This document shows, in pieces, positions 21,619-33,344 of a stretch of DNA of 64,000 nt. A program made the translations under genes and the position numbers. Each line of letters starts with the position of its first letter. The first letter of the stretch is position 1. Below the pieces are notes generated by a model, which saw only the letters and a program-made list of their open reading frames with translations, was not told where the DNA came from and made no database searches. Origin of the DNA: Symsagittifera roscoffensis (taxonomy: Eukaryota; Xenacoelomorpha; Acoela; Convolutidae); contig NC_087064.1 in NCBI RefSeq assembly GCF_963678635.1, positions 8,471,671 through 8,535,670 on the forward strand, read 5' to 3'.

Positions 21619-23286
21619 AACTAATCCCGATATCGAAAAAGCCGAATTATTTAATCAGTACTTCCAATCCGTTTTCAGTAAGAATCACCACGATTATACT
21701 CTCACAGAGGGACAGCCCAAGCTGTCGATGATTCATTTCTCAGAACTAGAATTACAACTCGTTCTCCAATTGCTGGACGAGAGCAAGGCCAAAGGACTTG
21801 ACCGTATGGGGAACAACCTGCTGAAAAAAATATCAGACTCCCTACCAAAGTCACTGCATCTCATATTCAACACAATTGCAAACAAATGCTACTTCCCATC
21901 ATTCTGGAAAACAAGCGAAATAATCCCCATAATTAAAGAAGGGAACAAACAAATGGTAGATAATTACAGGCCGATCAGCCTCCTCGTAGCAGTATCCAAA
22001 GTCCTCGAGAAACTTATTTTCGACAGAATGTACCCAATCTTATCCACCGCATTGTCCCAATCTCAACACGGTTTTCGGCAAAGACGCTCATCTATAACAA
22101 ACCTAATCGAATACCTGCACGAAATGTTTGTGAACTTTGACAATAGCAACTGCCACTTCCTAGCGTCATTTTACCTCGACTTCCAGAAGGCTTTTGACAA
22201 AGTCAATCACAATATAACGATCGAAAAACTCAGCAGAGCTGGAATAAAAGGCCCAATAGTGGATCTAATCAAAAGTTACCTGACCGGTCGAACCCAAACA
22301 GTACGCATCGGCAGCTCGGTCTCAAGCCAACTGCCAATTTATAGTGGAGTGCCGCAAGGATCTATTCTAGGGCCACTCTTTTTCTTAGTATACATCAACG
22401 ACTTGCCAAAATGTGTCATGTCATCGTGCTACGGCTATGCGGATGACTTTAAAATTATGAGCACCGAACCGACTACCCTGCACATCGATATTAGAAAAGT
22501 CTGGAAGTGGTGTGAAACCAATGAAATGCGCCTCAATATGACCAAGAGCAAAACACTAGTAATTAAGGGCGAGTGCAACCTAAGCATATTCTCGTACAAA
22601 TTCGAACAGCCTAACGAACTTAAAGATCTTGGAATGATAATGTCAAAAAATCTTAACTGGACTTCTCATGCAAACAATCGTGCGAGCAAAGCACTGAAGG
22701 CCCTATACTGCATCAAAAGAAACTTATCACCTGCCACAACCATGAACAACAGGAAAAATGCATATAAAAGCTATGTAGTACCTATCGTTAGCTATGCATC
22801 ATCAGTCTGGAAACCCTCAAAGCAAGATCTTGCCACCTTAGAAAAAGTGCAACAGAGAGCAACGAAATGGATACTTGGAAATAAACAAATTCCTTATAAA
22901 TCGTATTTCAAATTCTTCCCTTGTCTCTTTACCAAGAAATGCATGTACTACTTTTGTTCGCGAACATTCTAAGAGGAAAGACCGACCTGGAATGGTGGCG
23001 ATTTATAGAAATCACTGAATCAAATCGACCGAAAACAACAAGACGTTTCAACGCGAAGAACTTTCGACTCCATAAATGCGAATCTGATTTCTGGCAACGC
23101 GCCTGCAGCCTGACAAACATATTTCACGATCACCTGAAATATGAAGTCCTATTAAAGGACTCGTTTAAACCAAAAATATCAAAATTCTACGAGAAAATCT
23201 ACAATGAAGTCGATACCTGCACCTGGAGAATCAACTGCGGATGCACAAGATGCTTAAACTTCAAAAAACTAAACTCATTAAACTAA
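21619..23286 (+). pseudogene. Reverse transcriptase ORF2 fragment with one frameshift
   Basis: From about 21620 to 22905 one frame is open: LFNQYFQSVF, then NYRPISLLVAVSKVLEKLI, FYLDFQKAFDKVNH (catalytic Asp), YSGVPQGSILGPLFFLVYIN, and GYADDFK (catalytic Asp pair), followed by KDLGMIMSKNLNWTSH and EKVQQRATKWILGNKQIPYKS. A single frameshift near 22895-22915 moves the rest to another frame (SLYQEMHVLLLFANIL … CTWRINCGCTRC, stop at 23284). The formal ATG of the long frame at 21497 lies in antisense sequence of the older element and is not the real start. The polymerase motifs are intact and this insertion is younger than its host element, but without the endonuclease it cannot move by itself. 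Confidence 0.88.
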
Positions 23287-23375
23287 AATATGATTGATCT
23301 CATAAACTTGATTCGGGAGCTAACTCCCATGGATGTATCCTAAATTCTGTTTTATTATTATTATTATTATTATTT
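21619..23375 (+). mobile_element. 5'-truncated non-LTR retrotransposon, CR1/Jockey-like
   Basis: The copy begins within the region just before the reverse transcriptase and runs through the C-terminus and a 70-base 3' tail to a (TTA)n tract at 23352-23374. It stands head to head with the minus-strand element and appears inserted into its ORF1. 5' truncation and a 3' simple repeat are typical of target-primed integration. I could not identify a clean target duplication. Confidence 0.82.
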
Positions 23376-23484
23376 GATAATGTGACCAGCAAGGTTCAAG
23401 GTCGATTTCGGTCTTTGTTGAATTTTCACAATCGCATGATATTGCTAATTGTTGCATTGACGCCTACGTGATTAGGGACGCTAA

Positions 23485-23818
23485 TCACTTTGTCATTTTC
23501 ATACTCAGTGGTCTCAGTTGATGTTGAGTTGACGAACTTTCAGTTAGTTCTTTAATGGATTTTATCTCATCTTTCATTTGGTGTATTGAAGATTCAACAC
23601 GTGAAAATTCCATTAAACCAGCGATCATTTTGTCGTTTCCGCGGAGTTGGCTTATCGCCTCTCTTAGGAGACACAAAAGACCGTCCTTCTTGCACAAAAG
23701 ACCGACCTAATGAATGTGTGGCTTTGATAAAACCCTCTTCATCAACGTAGACGAGCTCAGCAATCGTGGGATAGTAGTCGCGGCTGAAGTGACGACGGTC
23801 GGTGTTTGTTTGATCCAT
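23485..23818 (-). pseudogene. Possible ORF1 head of the minus-strand non-LTR element
   Basis: An ATG at 23818 opens a 74-codon frame; after a shift near 23690 a second frame (to 23485) reads LLREAISQLRGNDKMIAGL, then ESSIHQMKDEIKSIKEL, a likely coiled coil. ORF1 proteins of non-LTR elements commonly carry a coiled coil. It lies on the same strand and on the far side of the inserted plus-strand element, so it may be the upstream half of the ORF1 whose end is at 21618-21418. This is inference; similarity to ORF1 cannot be proved here. Confidence 0.4.
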
Positions 23819-23941
23819 ACCGTTTGCGTACTAAAACTGCAAGTCTGTAGATTTTCTCCTGCGGAAACAACACTGACTGTTCTCACAGGGCCGCAAATGC
23901 TGGATATGATAATAAGTCAGAGGTTGCCGTCAGAGGACTTC

Positions 23942-24005
23942 CACATCATAACAGTATATGAAACTATTTAATAAGACTTGCACATCATAACAGTATATGA
24001 AACTA
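23942..24005. repeat. Short tandem duplication, period 39
   Basis: CACATCATAACAGTATATGA plus five more bases occurs at 23942-23966 and again at 23981-24005. A further small duplication (ATGACAAAAGGTGTCATGA) lies at about 24192-24231. Confidence 0.8.
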
Positions 24006-24039
24006 AATGATGGCATTAAAACCATCAATCCTCCAGGTC

Positions 24040-24835
24040 AGATGTCCTTTTTCAGACCGATAAAATTTCGATTGCGAAACTGCATTTTCTTACATTCTGG
24101 TCGAATGTCACATTTTAAAATATGTTGATTGATTTTTAATCTTGTGGCTATCAAGTGTTATTTTAAAATGTTCTAAATGACGCGGTTCCAAATGACAAAA
24201 GGTGTCATGAATGACAAAAGGTGTCATGAATTTCATTAACCAGGCTCTACAAATGAATTTTGAATGAATATGTGTAGTTAGCTGTTTATTTTCTCTGCAA
24301 TCGATTGATTGCTGCTTTGTTTTGCTGTTTAGAGCTTTATTAATTGTTCGCAGTTGTCAGTTGTTTATTGGACTTTCAGGTAATGGATTGATGCCTGAAA
24401 AATTATCACGATGACAAGAAATCAGTCTTTAGTTGGGATGTCAAATGGCGTCTCGCCGGGAGTGGAAAGCTCTGTAGGTTTCTCAAGCTCATTTTTTTGT
24501 GTTCAGTTAAAAATGAATGAAAAAAATGTTATCTTTTTTATCAGCCGAGCAGAAGCCGTTCTAGAAAGGTATTTGTAATGCTTGAGAAGCTCATTAAACA
24601 AGCTATTAAGCTAATGTTTGATAACTGATTATGTATTCATTTAAGTCTGCTAATTAAAAACACTCATACTTAACTGCCGTAGCATTAATCATTTTATTAC
24701 TCACTTTTTGTCTATTGAGATGATGTTGCTGGTAAGTAATTAAAATAGTTGTCGGTGAGTAATTAAATAAACAGAGGATCGACTCAGTGACGAATCACAA
24801 ATGTAACTCGATATCTATCTATCTATTATATACTT
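24040..24835. other. No gene recognised
   Basis: This stretch is AT-rich with the small ATGACAAAAGGTGTCATGA duplication at 24192-24231 and nothing else that I can name. Confidence 0.5.
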
Positions 24836-24989
24836 AAATGCGGGCTTCACTATCTCGCCATGTTTAAGCTTTTTCAATGTATTATTTTTGCATGTTCAAC
24901 ACAAGAATTTTTGCACGTTTAAGCTATATGGTATATTGCTATGGTTGAGATTTTTTTCGATTTTCCTGTTTAATTTCAGAGTTTTATTT

Positions 24990-26100
24990 ATCACATTTGA
25001 AAGTAGCAACTCAATAGTGGGATGCTGTCAGGGTTTTCCCATGTTTTGTGATTCTGGCCTCCATATATGAATAACCAAATCCTTTTAGCTTACGAGATAC
25101 GGCAATTTTCGAGATTTTTCAAAAATTTATAGAAAATTTAATTGAAAAAAATCTCAATTTTTGAAATTCTGATCCTGTAGTTGGGTGCTGACAGGGTCTT
25201 GAAAATTTGAATCCGCCTCTGTATAGTGAGACTCTGTCAGGGTATTTTCATGAGTTGCGATATTTACCTCCAAATATGGCTGCTCAAAACCTTAAAGTTT
25301 TCCAGATATGACGTTTTTTGTGACTTTTTCAAAAAAATTTCAGAAAACTAATTTTTTTTTCTAAAAAATTTGAAGTTCTCTTCTCCCTAGTGGGGGCTGT
25401 CAGAGTCCTCTCCGGGTTTGTGAATCTTGCCTCTAAAAATGAGTGCTTCAGTCTTGTTAGTTTTCCGGATATGACGTTTTTTGTGATTTTTTTTCAAAAA
25501 GTTTTCCGAAAACTCAAATTTAATTTTTTTCAAAATTTGAAATTCCTAGCCTGTAAATGGGAACTGTCAGAGTAATCTCAAGGGTTGCAATTTTGGCTTC
25601 CAATTAAGAATACTCAAATATTTTAAGCTTATGAAATACGACGATTTTTGTGATTTTTTTCAGAAATTTTCAGAAAACTCAAGTTACAAAATAATTCACA
25701 AAATTGAAATTCCCAACCATAAAGTCGTGTACTGTCAGATTACTGTCAAGGATTGCGAATATTGCCTTCAAAGAAGACTGCTGATTTCTTGGTAGTTTTT
25801 GAATTGTGATGATTTGTCTGGTTTTCAAAAAAAAAAATTTTTTTTTTTTCGAAGACTGAAGTTTGAAGTTTCTCAAAGTTGGAGTTTAGTACCCAACGTT
25901 GTAGTTGGGTACTGCAAGAGTACTATCAGGAGTTCCAAATCTTGAGTCCAAATGCGACTGCTCAAATGCTTTTAGTTTCCCATTTTAGTTCATTTTAAAT
26001 TTTTTCAAAAAGCTAATAAAACGTTTTCAAAATTTATATAAAAAATCTTGAATAAAAAGCTTAGCAAAATTTTTAATTACGAACCCTGTAATTGCACTCA
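24990..26100. repeat. Tandem array of diverged ~170-bp units
   Basis: The motif CTGTCAG(G/A)(G/A)T is followed about 20 bases later by a TTGCGAAT-like and a GCCTCCAAA-like block, then by AGTTTTCCRGATATGACG, a T-run and GAAAACTCAA. It recurs at about 25023, 25226, 25397, 25564, 25733 and 25912, that is every 167-179 bases after the first (about 200). At least six units are visible. A family-specific lead-in at 24837 (ATGCGGGCTTC) is shared with 14713. There is no coding frame. It could be a small satellite or a tandemly amplified transposon interior. Confidence 0.8.
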
Positions 26101-26720
26101 TAGGATGCATATCTTTTTCCAATATATGCGGTTTTTATGAGTTGTTAAAAATTCGAAGCACCAGAGGTGCGTTACACGCTAGTTATTATCAATTATTTAT
26201 AAATCACATGCTCCACTTATTTTTATTCGGCCTAGTTTTTATTGTTTAAATTAATTCGAAATGCTTTAAATCGATCAAAGTTTTTTTGAACGAAGTCGTC
26301 AAACCAGAAATATGGGGTTAATTTTCCGAAAAATTGGTTATTTCATCTCTTTAAGGAATCACTAGATCACCAAATAGAAACATTTCATAGTCACGCCAAT
26401 TTTTAAAGACCAAGATAGAAGAAAAAGTTGGAACAACAGGGCACCAGTCACTCTTTACGCTTGTGATTAGCAAACGTTATCAAATCGGAATATCGTCTTT
26501 TTTTCCTGGTTAACAACTTGTTAAGCAAAATCTCTGAATCTTTTGTGCTGCGCTATCATTTGTGCTGCTATTATTTTTTATTGATGCTGATACTTCGGAT
26601 CAATGATTATTGACTTAAGCACTATTGGCTTAGTTTCCGAATTTTTATTAGGCTTGCAATCAGCAAGCATTATCAAATCGGAACTTTTTTCATGTTAACA
26701 ACTTCTTCTTAAGAATAACT
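26101..26720. other. No gene; partly repeated sequence
   Basis: A phrase with 'gcaa.cgttatcaaatcggaa' then 'gttaacaacttgttaag' occurs at about 26470 and again at 26655, so an older dispersed repeat is present. Nothing codes. Confidence 0.5.
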
Positions 26721-26727
26721 TCGTATC

Positions 26728-26900
26728 TTGGTTTGGTGGTAACGAATACGCCTGGGATGGCAAAAGTTCCTGGGTTCGAATCTGACTAGGACCTTTTTTT
26801 TGTTCAAACGGGAAATGTTCGGTTTAAAAAAAAAAGGGTTCGGCCTGATATTTGTCTGCTTGTTTTGTGGGCTTAGTTGCGACCTTTTGAAATTGTTTCT
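26728..26900 (+). repeat. tRNA-derived SINE, copy 1
   Basis: GGTTTGGTGGTAACGAATAC looks like an A box region (TGGTGGTAACG), and GGGTTCGAATCTGAC (26776-26790) contains a canonical B box, GGTTCGAATC. The following tail includes ATTTGTCTGCTT and GCTTAGTTG, shared with the copy at 27712. There is no CCA-ready acceptor stem, so it is a SINE rather than a tRNA gene. Confidence 0.6.
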
Positions 26901-26979
26901 TCCGATTTAGTATCTTTTTGTAGTTGCTGTTAGCTTTTTGGTCTAATCTTGCAATTTGTCATGTTACTACCCTAGATCC

Positions 26980-27610
26980 TGGTGATTTTTTTTCAGGAAA
27001 AAGTCTTAAAATGCTCTAATAACTACAAAGTTGCATTCATACATAATATGAAATGAAATGAGATGTTTTTACGAGTCAATGAAAATAAAGAAAACTCTGT
27101 TATAGGTCGTGATGTTTTTTTAAGATTTATGATTTTCCGCGGTTGGACTTTCGATTAAATATCGAACAGCAAAAATGTAAAGGTGGTTGACTGCTGATTT
27201 CAAAAGTCGATTTTAGTTTTTGGATTTCTGTGCGAAACAAACTTTCTATTCATCAATTTAAATTTTTCAAACTGTTGAGATTCGAAAAGTTTTAATCGTA
27301 AATGGATCGCAGAAAATGTTTGAAAAAATTTGAGGCCTTTATATTCCAAATAGTTTTTTGACAACAAGTTTTTTTTTTAATTCAACGGGATTTTGACTTA
27401 GTTTTGACCTAGCAAAAATGTAAAGATGATCAACCACTGATTTCAAAAGTTCGATTTTAATTGCTTGGATTTTCCAGCGAAATAAAGTTTCTACATATCG
27501 ATTTGAAGTTCTCAATTTGTAATTTCCAAAAAAGTTTAATCATAAATTGTTCTTGGAATTAAAAGAGCTTTTTATCTTTGTGATAGTAACGGTTTTGCAA
27601 TCGGGTACTA
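26980..27610 (+). repeat. Copies of the ~430-bp dispersed family (fragments)
   Basis: The stretch contains two successive pieces with the family's landmarks: TTTTTTTCAGGAAAAAGTCTTAAAA at about 26990, TATAGGTCGTGATG at 27103, TATCGAACAGCAAAAATGTAA at about 27161, and a second TTTCAAAAG.TCGATTTTAATT block at 27440. See the type copy at 40837-41254. Confidence 0.6.
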
Positions 27611-27711
27611 GACTTATTTGCCCGTAAATAACCTTAGGCTCAATGGTAAAAAAAAATGATATATTTAGTTTCAGCTCCTAATTAATTTTAGTTTCTTTGT
27701 TTCCGGCAGAC

Positions 27712-27845
27712 TTGATCTGGAGATAACGAATACGCATGAGCCGGCACAGTTCCTGAGTTCGAATCTGACAGCAATATTCCATTTCACAAAAATGGCTCAT
27801 TATTTGTCTGCTTATGTTTTGTCGACTTAGTTGACATTTTGTAGA
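27712..27845 (+). repeat. tRNA-derived SINE, copy 2
   Basis: It shares ATAACGAATACGC, the B box GAGTTCGAATCTGAC (27762-27776) and the tail ATTTGTCTGCTTATGTTTTG with copy 1. Similar tails occur near 57050. It has no tRNA fold. Confidence 0.6.
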
Positions 27846-27849
27846 ATGT

Positions 27850-29180
27850 TTATTTTTTAATGTTTTTTTTTACATTACAGTTGCTTTTGTTCTGATTTAC
27901 CTCTGATGTTTGTAATTCTACTAGTCCTAATTTTTTATGTTTTCTTTGTTTTTCGCTCAAAAACTTCTTCATGCCCAAATGACTTCGGCCTATTCTTAAT
28001 CGGTTTAGTGACCTAATTTTGATTACTTTCAAGGAAAACAAAATTTTTATACTCACCTCTGGATTGCACAAAATGCTAAAAATCTTAAAAGAAATTCTCA
28101 AGTTTTTTATGGCAACAATGTTTTTCCGGTTTTTTCTTTTCCTTTTCTTTTGGCCCGATAGGTTTTTGATTATATTATATCGGTTTAATGGCCATATTGC
28201 GTTGTCTGAAGCGAAAGAAAAATTGTGTATGCATGTCTGTATTTAGAGGGTGAAGGGGAATTAAATTAAGTATTGTTGATTTTTTCGACCAGGTATTTTT
28301 CGGTTTTGTTACCATTTAGTAAATTTTCTTCCGATGTTTTTTTCACATCTCAGTGTTTTGGCATGTTTTTTTTTTAATTTGAAAACTAGCCTTATTTGTT
28401 TTTGATTGATCTAGCTTTGCCGACATTTTCGATTTTTTTCTGACTTAGCGGCTTGGTGGTTTTTGTATCGCAGGTGGTGCGAAGCTCAGCTTCACTTCTG
28501 TGTTTTAAATTCAAAAGTTGTGAAATTGTTTCAAAGAACAAGTCAGTTTTTCTGTTTTCTTGAACTCCTTGACTCTTTTTCAGCTGTCTGTTGGCTATTT
28601 TCGTGAAATGGGGAGGAAAAATGATTATTTAAGAAGTTTGTGGAAAATGTATCTTTGTTCTTTGATGAAGTCAGTCATCCATTTTTCTCCCTAAATAAAC
28701 TACGATGAAGCGTTCCGAAATTATTTTCTTTCTCATGTCAACGCTCTTGACTGTGTTCTTGTTAAAAAATAATTCTCTCAAAGCTATGAATTGAAATGGA
28801 ACTAATTTTTACTGCGCGTTCTGTATAAAAACTCCAAAAATTGTCAAGCTTTCTTAGAGTATGACGGTTTTTCTGTTATAATTGCGGAATAACCAAATAG
28901 TTCATGACAAGTTTTTTTTTTACCTATTACACGGTAGTGTTCTGTGATTTCCGTGCAGAATATCTCAACCTAAGGGTAATTTTAATAATTGAATTTTTAA
29001 AAATGAAGTGCTAAATGACGTGATTTATCGAAGATTATTAGTCATCGCGCTTCTTACGTGTAACAGTAGCGCTACGGCGTCTTGATTGTGCTTACTGTAG
29101 GCTAACAATGGGCCATTGTATGCAATAGAGTGAACGATTTTGGGTAGGAAAAAGGGAATATATACCAGGAAAAGGGCATA
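27850..29180. other. No gene recognised
   Basis: AT-rich sequence with many short ORFs. A phrase near 28470-28500 (GTGGTGCGAAGCTCAGCTTC) resembles SINE tail pieces at 52045 and 52285. Nothing else can be supported. Confidence 0.5.
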
Positions 29181-29184
29181 GTAT

Positions 29185-29233
29185 AAAGTACAAAACAAGA
29201 GCAGTAGGCAGTCTTTGCTCTAGTCTGTACTTT
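29185..29233. repeat. Hairpin, about 19-bp arms
   Basis: AAAGTACA...AGAGCA pairs with TGCTCT...TGTACTTT around a 12-base loop, with a small internal mismatch. It is long enough to form a stable RNA stem if transcribed. Confidence 0.6.
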
Positions 29234-30420
29234 CTATCCTTACCGCTGTTCTATATGGTTCGGCTTTTTGCATTTATACTTTTTTTACCCATTTAAATGT
29301 AGTAACCCATTTTTTTCCATTTTACTTCGTGTTGAATGGTGGTATCTATTGACACGTAACGCTTGTTCACGTGAATATGTCTGCTATTTCTCCGCCTCCT
29401 GCTCTCTTAATCATTTCATCTTCATTTTTGTCCTATTTCAGTTTTTATTGTTTTACTTCACCTAAATTTGTGGTTCGTTTCTATTAATTTTTGTTTTATT
29501 GTCTTCAAAATAATTAGTTTTTGAGGTAGATATTAAGTAAGCTATCTGTTTCAATTAGTTATCTAGGAGAACCTAATTACTGAGGTCACAGTCATCGATT
29601 TATCCTGAATATCTTGTGCTTACCTTTTATGGTTTTCAGTGCTGCCGCTTTTTTACCTGTTCAATTTTTACCACATGCCCGTTTTATTTTTTTGCTTATT
29701 TTCTCTGCTTAGTTTAGGGAATAAAAGCTGCCAAATATCAGTTTATAGAACATCGTCTGCTAAATCTTATTTGGCGTGTCTGGATTTGGTTTCCAAATTG
29801 GAGTCTCGTTGCTAAGCCCAACGGGAGTCAAATCAATTGAACATCATTGAGTTGTATTGTATTATATGACATGCCGCAGGCTACGCAAGAGTTACATAAT
29901 TGCCCGAATTGCTCAAACATCATTCGTTTTTTTTAAAAAATAGTTTGTGACATTGTAAGTTCAAACGAATGAATTGACTTGTTCTAAACTAGTCTTGTTT
30001 GTTCTGAAAGCTTTCTCCTTTCGGGCGTTTCTTCCTCTGTTATTCAAAATTAATTAATGAAGTGACTCATGGCCAATTTAGATGTTTTTGATGAATTCTT
30101 AAGTCCATAGATAACTTTTAACGGAGTGTAATTAAACGTACCTGAAGCATTTGCACCGTTTTTGTTTTTGTGATATGTACATGAATTTAGTTCTCGCTAT
30201 TTAACTGTTTCGATTAGTTGAGATTTCTAAGTGATCGCCTGTTGGATGGTTTTTTGTTTTACAAGCTAAGCTGTTTTGTGCATTCTGTTTATTCTCATCG
30301 CAATGAAAAGGTCTTCTCATTTGATCTGATTGCCTAATTTTTTTGAAGGAATTGTGTCTTGAAGTTACTCTGAAATTGAATAATTCTGGGATTTCATTCG
30401 TTTTAATGAATACGAAAATT
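29234..30420. other. No gene recognised
   Basis: Nothing beyond short AT-rich ORFs is visible here. Confidence 0.5.
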
Positions 30421-30421
30421 T

Positions 30422-30958
30422 AACAAGACTGCTCGTATCAAGGCGAGGCCCTGAATGTTTGGACCGCCTCTTAAGGTTTATGGAGCGTAATAACATTAAA
30501 AATATAAATAACATTAAAAATTAAATGTAATAAATAAAAATGTTTTTTTTTTTTTAAATTTGAGGTTTTTTATGAAATTCATCTCCCACATTCCATGTAA
30601 AAGTACAAAGTGATAGATTTCGCTCCTAGTAACAAATCAATTATGGCAAAAAGGTTCCTTCAACCAATTTGGAACGATTTCTTAGAAGGATTAAATCTCC
30701 GCTTACGCGTTAATAGCTTGAAATATATCGCGCGTAAATTGTCCCAAAATGGCAATCTTTAAACCCTTATATTTTCACAAAAAATGATCGCAGCTGAAAT
30801 ATCTTTTCAAATTTAAGCTCAGGACAACAAAACCTTTTCAATGATATAAAAAAATCCGGTCGAAAATGGCTAGTTAAAAAGTTGAAAGTTGTCCGAAGAA
30901 TAAAAAAACCCACCTCGAGCACAAATATTCCGTTACTTTCGTTACGAAAGTCGGAACA
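30422..30958 (-). mobile_element. Short element with hairpins at both ends, copy E1
   Basis: On the minus strand it begins TTGTTCCGACTTTCG, with a CTTTCG/CGAAAG hairpin, carries the GGGACAATTTACGCGCGATA and TTAACGCGTAAGCGGAG blocks, and ends with a TCAGGGC..GCC.TGA hairpin followed by TACGAGCAGTCTTGTT. There is no ORF. The same structure occurs at 49655-50177 and 59405-59865. Terminal hairpins without inverted ends and insertion between T residues suggest a Helitron-like origin (inference). Confidence 0.7.
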
Positions 30959-31538
30959 AAAATAATCCTTGAAAATTTGGTTTGTCTGGTCCTTGTTTGT
31001 GGAAACTTTTCAACGATGTTGGTGTTGTCTTCACTTGTGGCTTTGAAAAATTTTCCTTCCATATTGAAGTGTGATATACCAAAGAAAAATTGACTTATGC
31101 AAGTTGTGTGGCTGTTTTTCTTGTCTCGGGAAAGTTTCGGAATTTATTCACGCTCCTTTCATTTCTACTTCGATTTATTTTGAAGCTCGGTTTCTACACT
31201 TGTCAATTTTCTTACCGAGTGGAGAAGAAATGACTATCTCGAGTTACAAATGCGGAAGTTGCTCTTCTTATTTATTTTTTCTAATTAGACTTATTGTTTG
31301 AATGAAAAAAACATATTATAACAAAAATTACTAGTCACTATCATAAATGATTTTTTTCTAATTGAAAGAGCTTTAAGGAGCTTTGCTCATCGAGCTGTAA
31401 AATTGAAAAGTAATTGGTGGTTTTTCTCCAGTTTTAGTGTTCATGACAGGGTTGTTAAGTGGTTTTAAACATGAATACTACTATCAGAAGAAAAAATGAT
31501 GTTTCAAACATCATGTAACAAAACATTGTATTTATTTG

Positions 31539-32010
31539 TTCCGACTTTCGAAGAAAATGGAATATTTATGCTCGGTGTATTTTTTATTTAGTCAATTTTT
31601 ACCGATCGAAATAATATTTTTCAACAAAACATTTTTATACTTCATTGAAGATATCGACTTCCTGATATCAAATAATAAAAGATATTTCACATCCGATTAT
31701 TTTTTGTAAAAATCTGGGGTTTTGAAAATTGCCAAATTTGCCATGTTCTGGACTAAGTTATGCGCGCTTCGAAGAGTTTATCATAATGCTGAGAGCGTCA
31801 CGCGAAGTTGTTCCGCACAACAAAAGTTTTCCAAATTGAATTGAGGCTAGCTAATTGGTCGTATTTATTTCGTACGACTCAAATTTTTACTCTTTGATAT
31901 TGTCCAAAATGTATAGGTTTTCAATATTTTTTCCCCAAAAACTATTCGATATGAATTAAGGGACAGACGGAAGATTCGGGGCTTTGCCCTGATGTATGAG
32001 CAGTCTTGTT
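31539..32010 (+). mobile_element. Short element with terminal hairpins, subfamily 2, copy E2
   Basis: It begins GTTCCGACTTTCGAAG and ends with a GGGGCTTTGCCCTGAT hairpin then GAGCAGTCTTGTT. The interior differs from E1 (GTTATGCGCGCTTCGAAGAG, GCTAGCTAATTGGTCGTAT) but matches 49205-49654. It has no coding capacity. Confidence 0.7.
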
Positions 32011-32498
32011 CCTCCTTTAGAAGTCTTCAAACTTTTTCATGCACAAATTTAATTTTTCCTTCTTTATAAAGTCAAATTTTATCACGCACAAATTTGATTT
32101 TTCCTTATTTAAAAAGCCTTCAATTTATTAATTCCTGATTGTTTTTAAGTTCATTTCTTTTTTGTTCTTAAAGGTTCACGAAAAGGGTCAAACAAAAACG
32201 GTGTTTTAAAATTCAAAGAGCTGGAACGTGATATAGTTTTTTTTGGAATTCGAATGTTGGAAAGTGTTCAAAAATATCTTTCAATCAATGTTGTTTTCTT
32301 TGTTCGTTTATAGTTTTCGAACTGTCTATGTTTTCAAATGTGAGTCCAATTTGAAAGCAATGGGTTCAAACTTTAATGTTATATTCATGTCGGTCGAATG
32401 ATTTACATCAGTTTTTTTGTTGTTGCAGATGAAGCAACCATATACAAAATTTTCTCATCATAGCCCATGCGTCTTTCCTTAGTGATAGCTATGTTTTT

Positions 32499-32910
32499 CA
32501 AGAGTCGATGAACCTAGTTTAGACTCATATATAGGTCGCGATGATTTTTTCTCAGAAAACGATTTCAAGTGCTAATAATTTCTTTAGTTACAATGAAAGC
32601 AAACTCCACTATCGAACAGCAAAAGTGTAAAGGTCACAAAAATCATGCCGACTTCTGGTTACGAAAGTGGAACTTAATTTTCAGATTTTCTAGTGGAACA
32701 AAAAATACCTATTGACCCAGTTTTCTCAAATTTGGTTAGTTTAATCAAAAAAGTGTCACTCATAAAGTGTTATAGAAATTAAAAGAGGTTTTAAGGTTAA
32801 TTAATTTCTTCGGAATTCGAAAGTTAAGTTTTTTCGAAAATAAATTCTGTTTTTTTTTCTGTTTACTTGCGTTCATTTCCTCTTTTCCTACTGTCTGTTA
32901 GCTATATTCA
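32499..32910 (+). mobile_element. ~430-bp dispersed element, copy R1
   Basis: Starts with AAGAGTCGATGAACCTAGTT and the inverted GACTC, carries CACTATCGAACAGCAAAAGT and AAGTGGAACTTAATTTTCAG, and ends with the degraded hairpin CTACTGTCTGTTAG. It is non-coding. The family is defined at 40837-41254. Confidence 0.7.
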
Positions 32911-33340
32911 GATTGAAGCACAGTCGATAGTTATTGCTATGGTTTTCTATATTACTGTTTTGCAGCGTAACTTTTTTGAGATAGGTCCCGTACTTTCAAA
33001 ATTCCTTGAATTTGATTGATAGTTTCGTTTTTTAAAAGTTTTTCATGCGTTTTCCGAAAATATGGTATTTCTGTGGTTAGTTCCAGGTTGAAAGCGTGTT
33101 GTGTTTATTTTCGAGATAATCTTTTAACTTGAAAAGTTTCATAGTGTGATCGGTTGATGATTTAGTTTTTTTTTCATCCATTTTTCCTGTTTTTTTTTTC
33201 GGAAAAGATGCTACTTATGTTGGTAGCTAGAGTTGAATTTAGTATTTTATTAAGTTTCGGCATTTAAATCATAAGTTATGTAGACTGTGCAAAGACTGTC
33301 AACAATACGAGCCCCCTGGGACTGACTGAGTCAGTATAAC
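32911..33340. other. No gene recognised
   Basis: AT-rich sequence without landmarks. Confidence 0.5.
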
Positions 33341-33344
33341 AGCT

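Noticed and set aside
24990-26100. CRISPR-like array of regular repeats
   Set aside because: The units are 167-179 bp, diverged along their whole length, with no short conserved repeat and unique spacers, and the genome is animal.
26728-26800. tRNA gene
   Set aside because: B box present, but no acceptor stem or anticodon arm pairs; the tail and second copy show a SINE.
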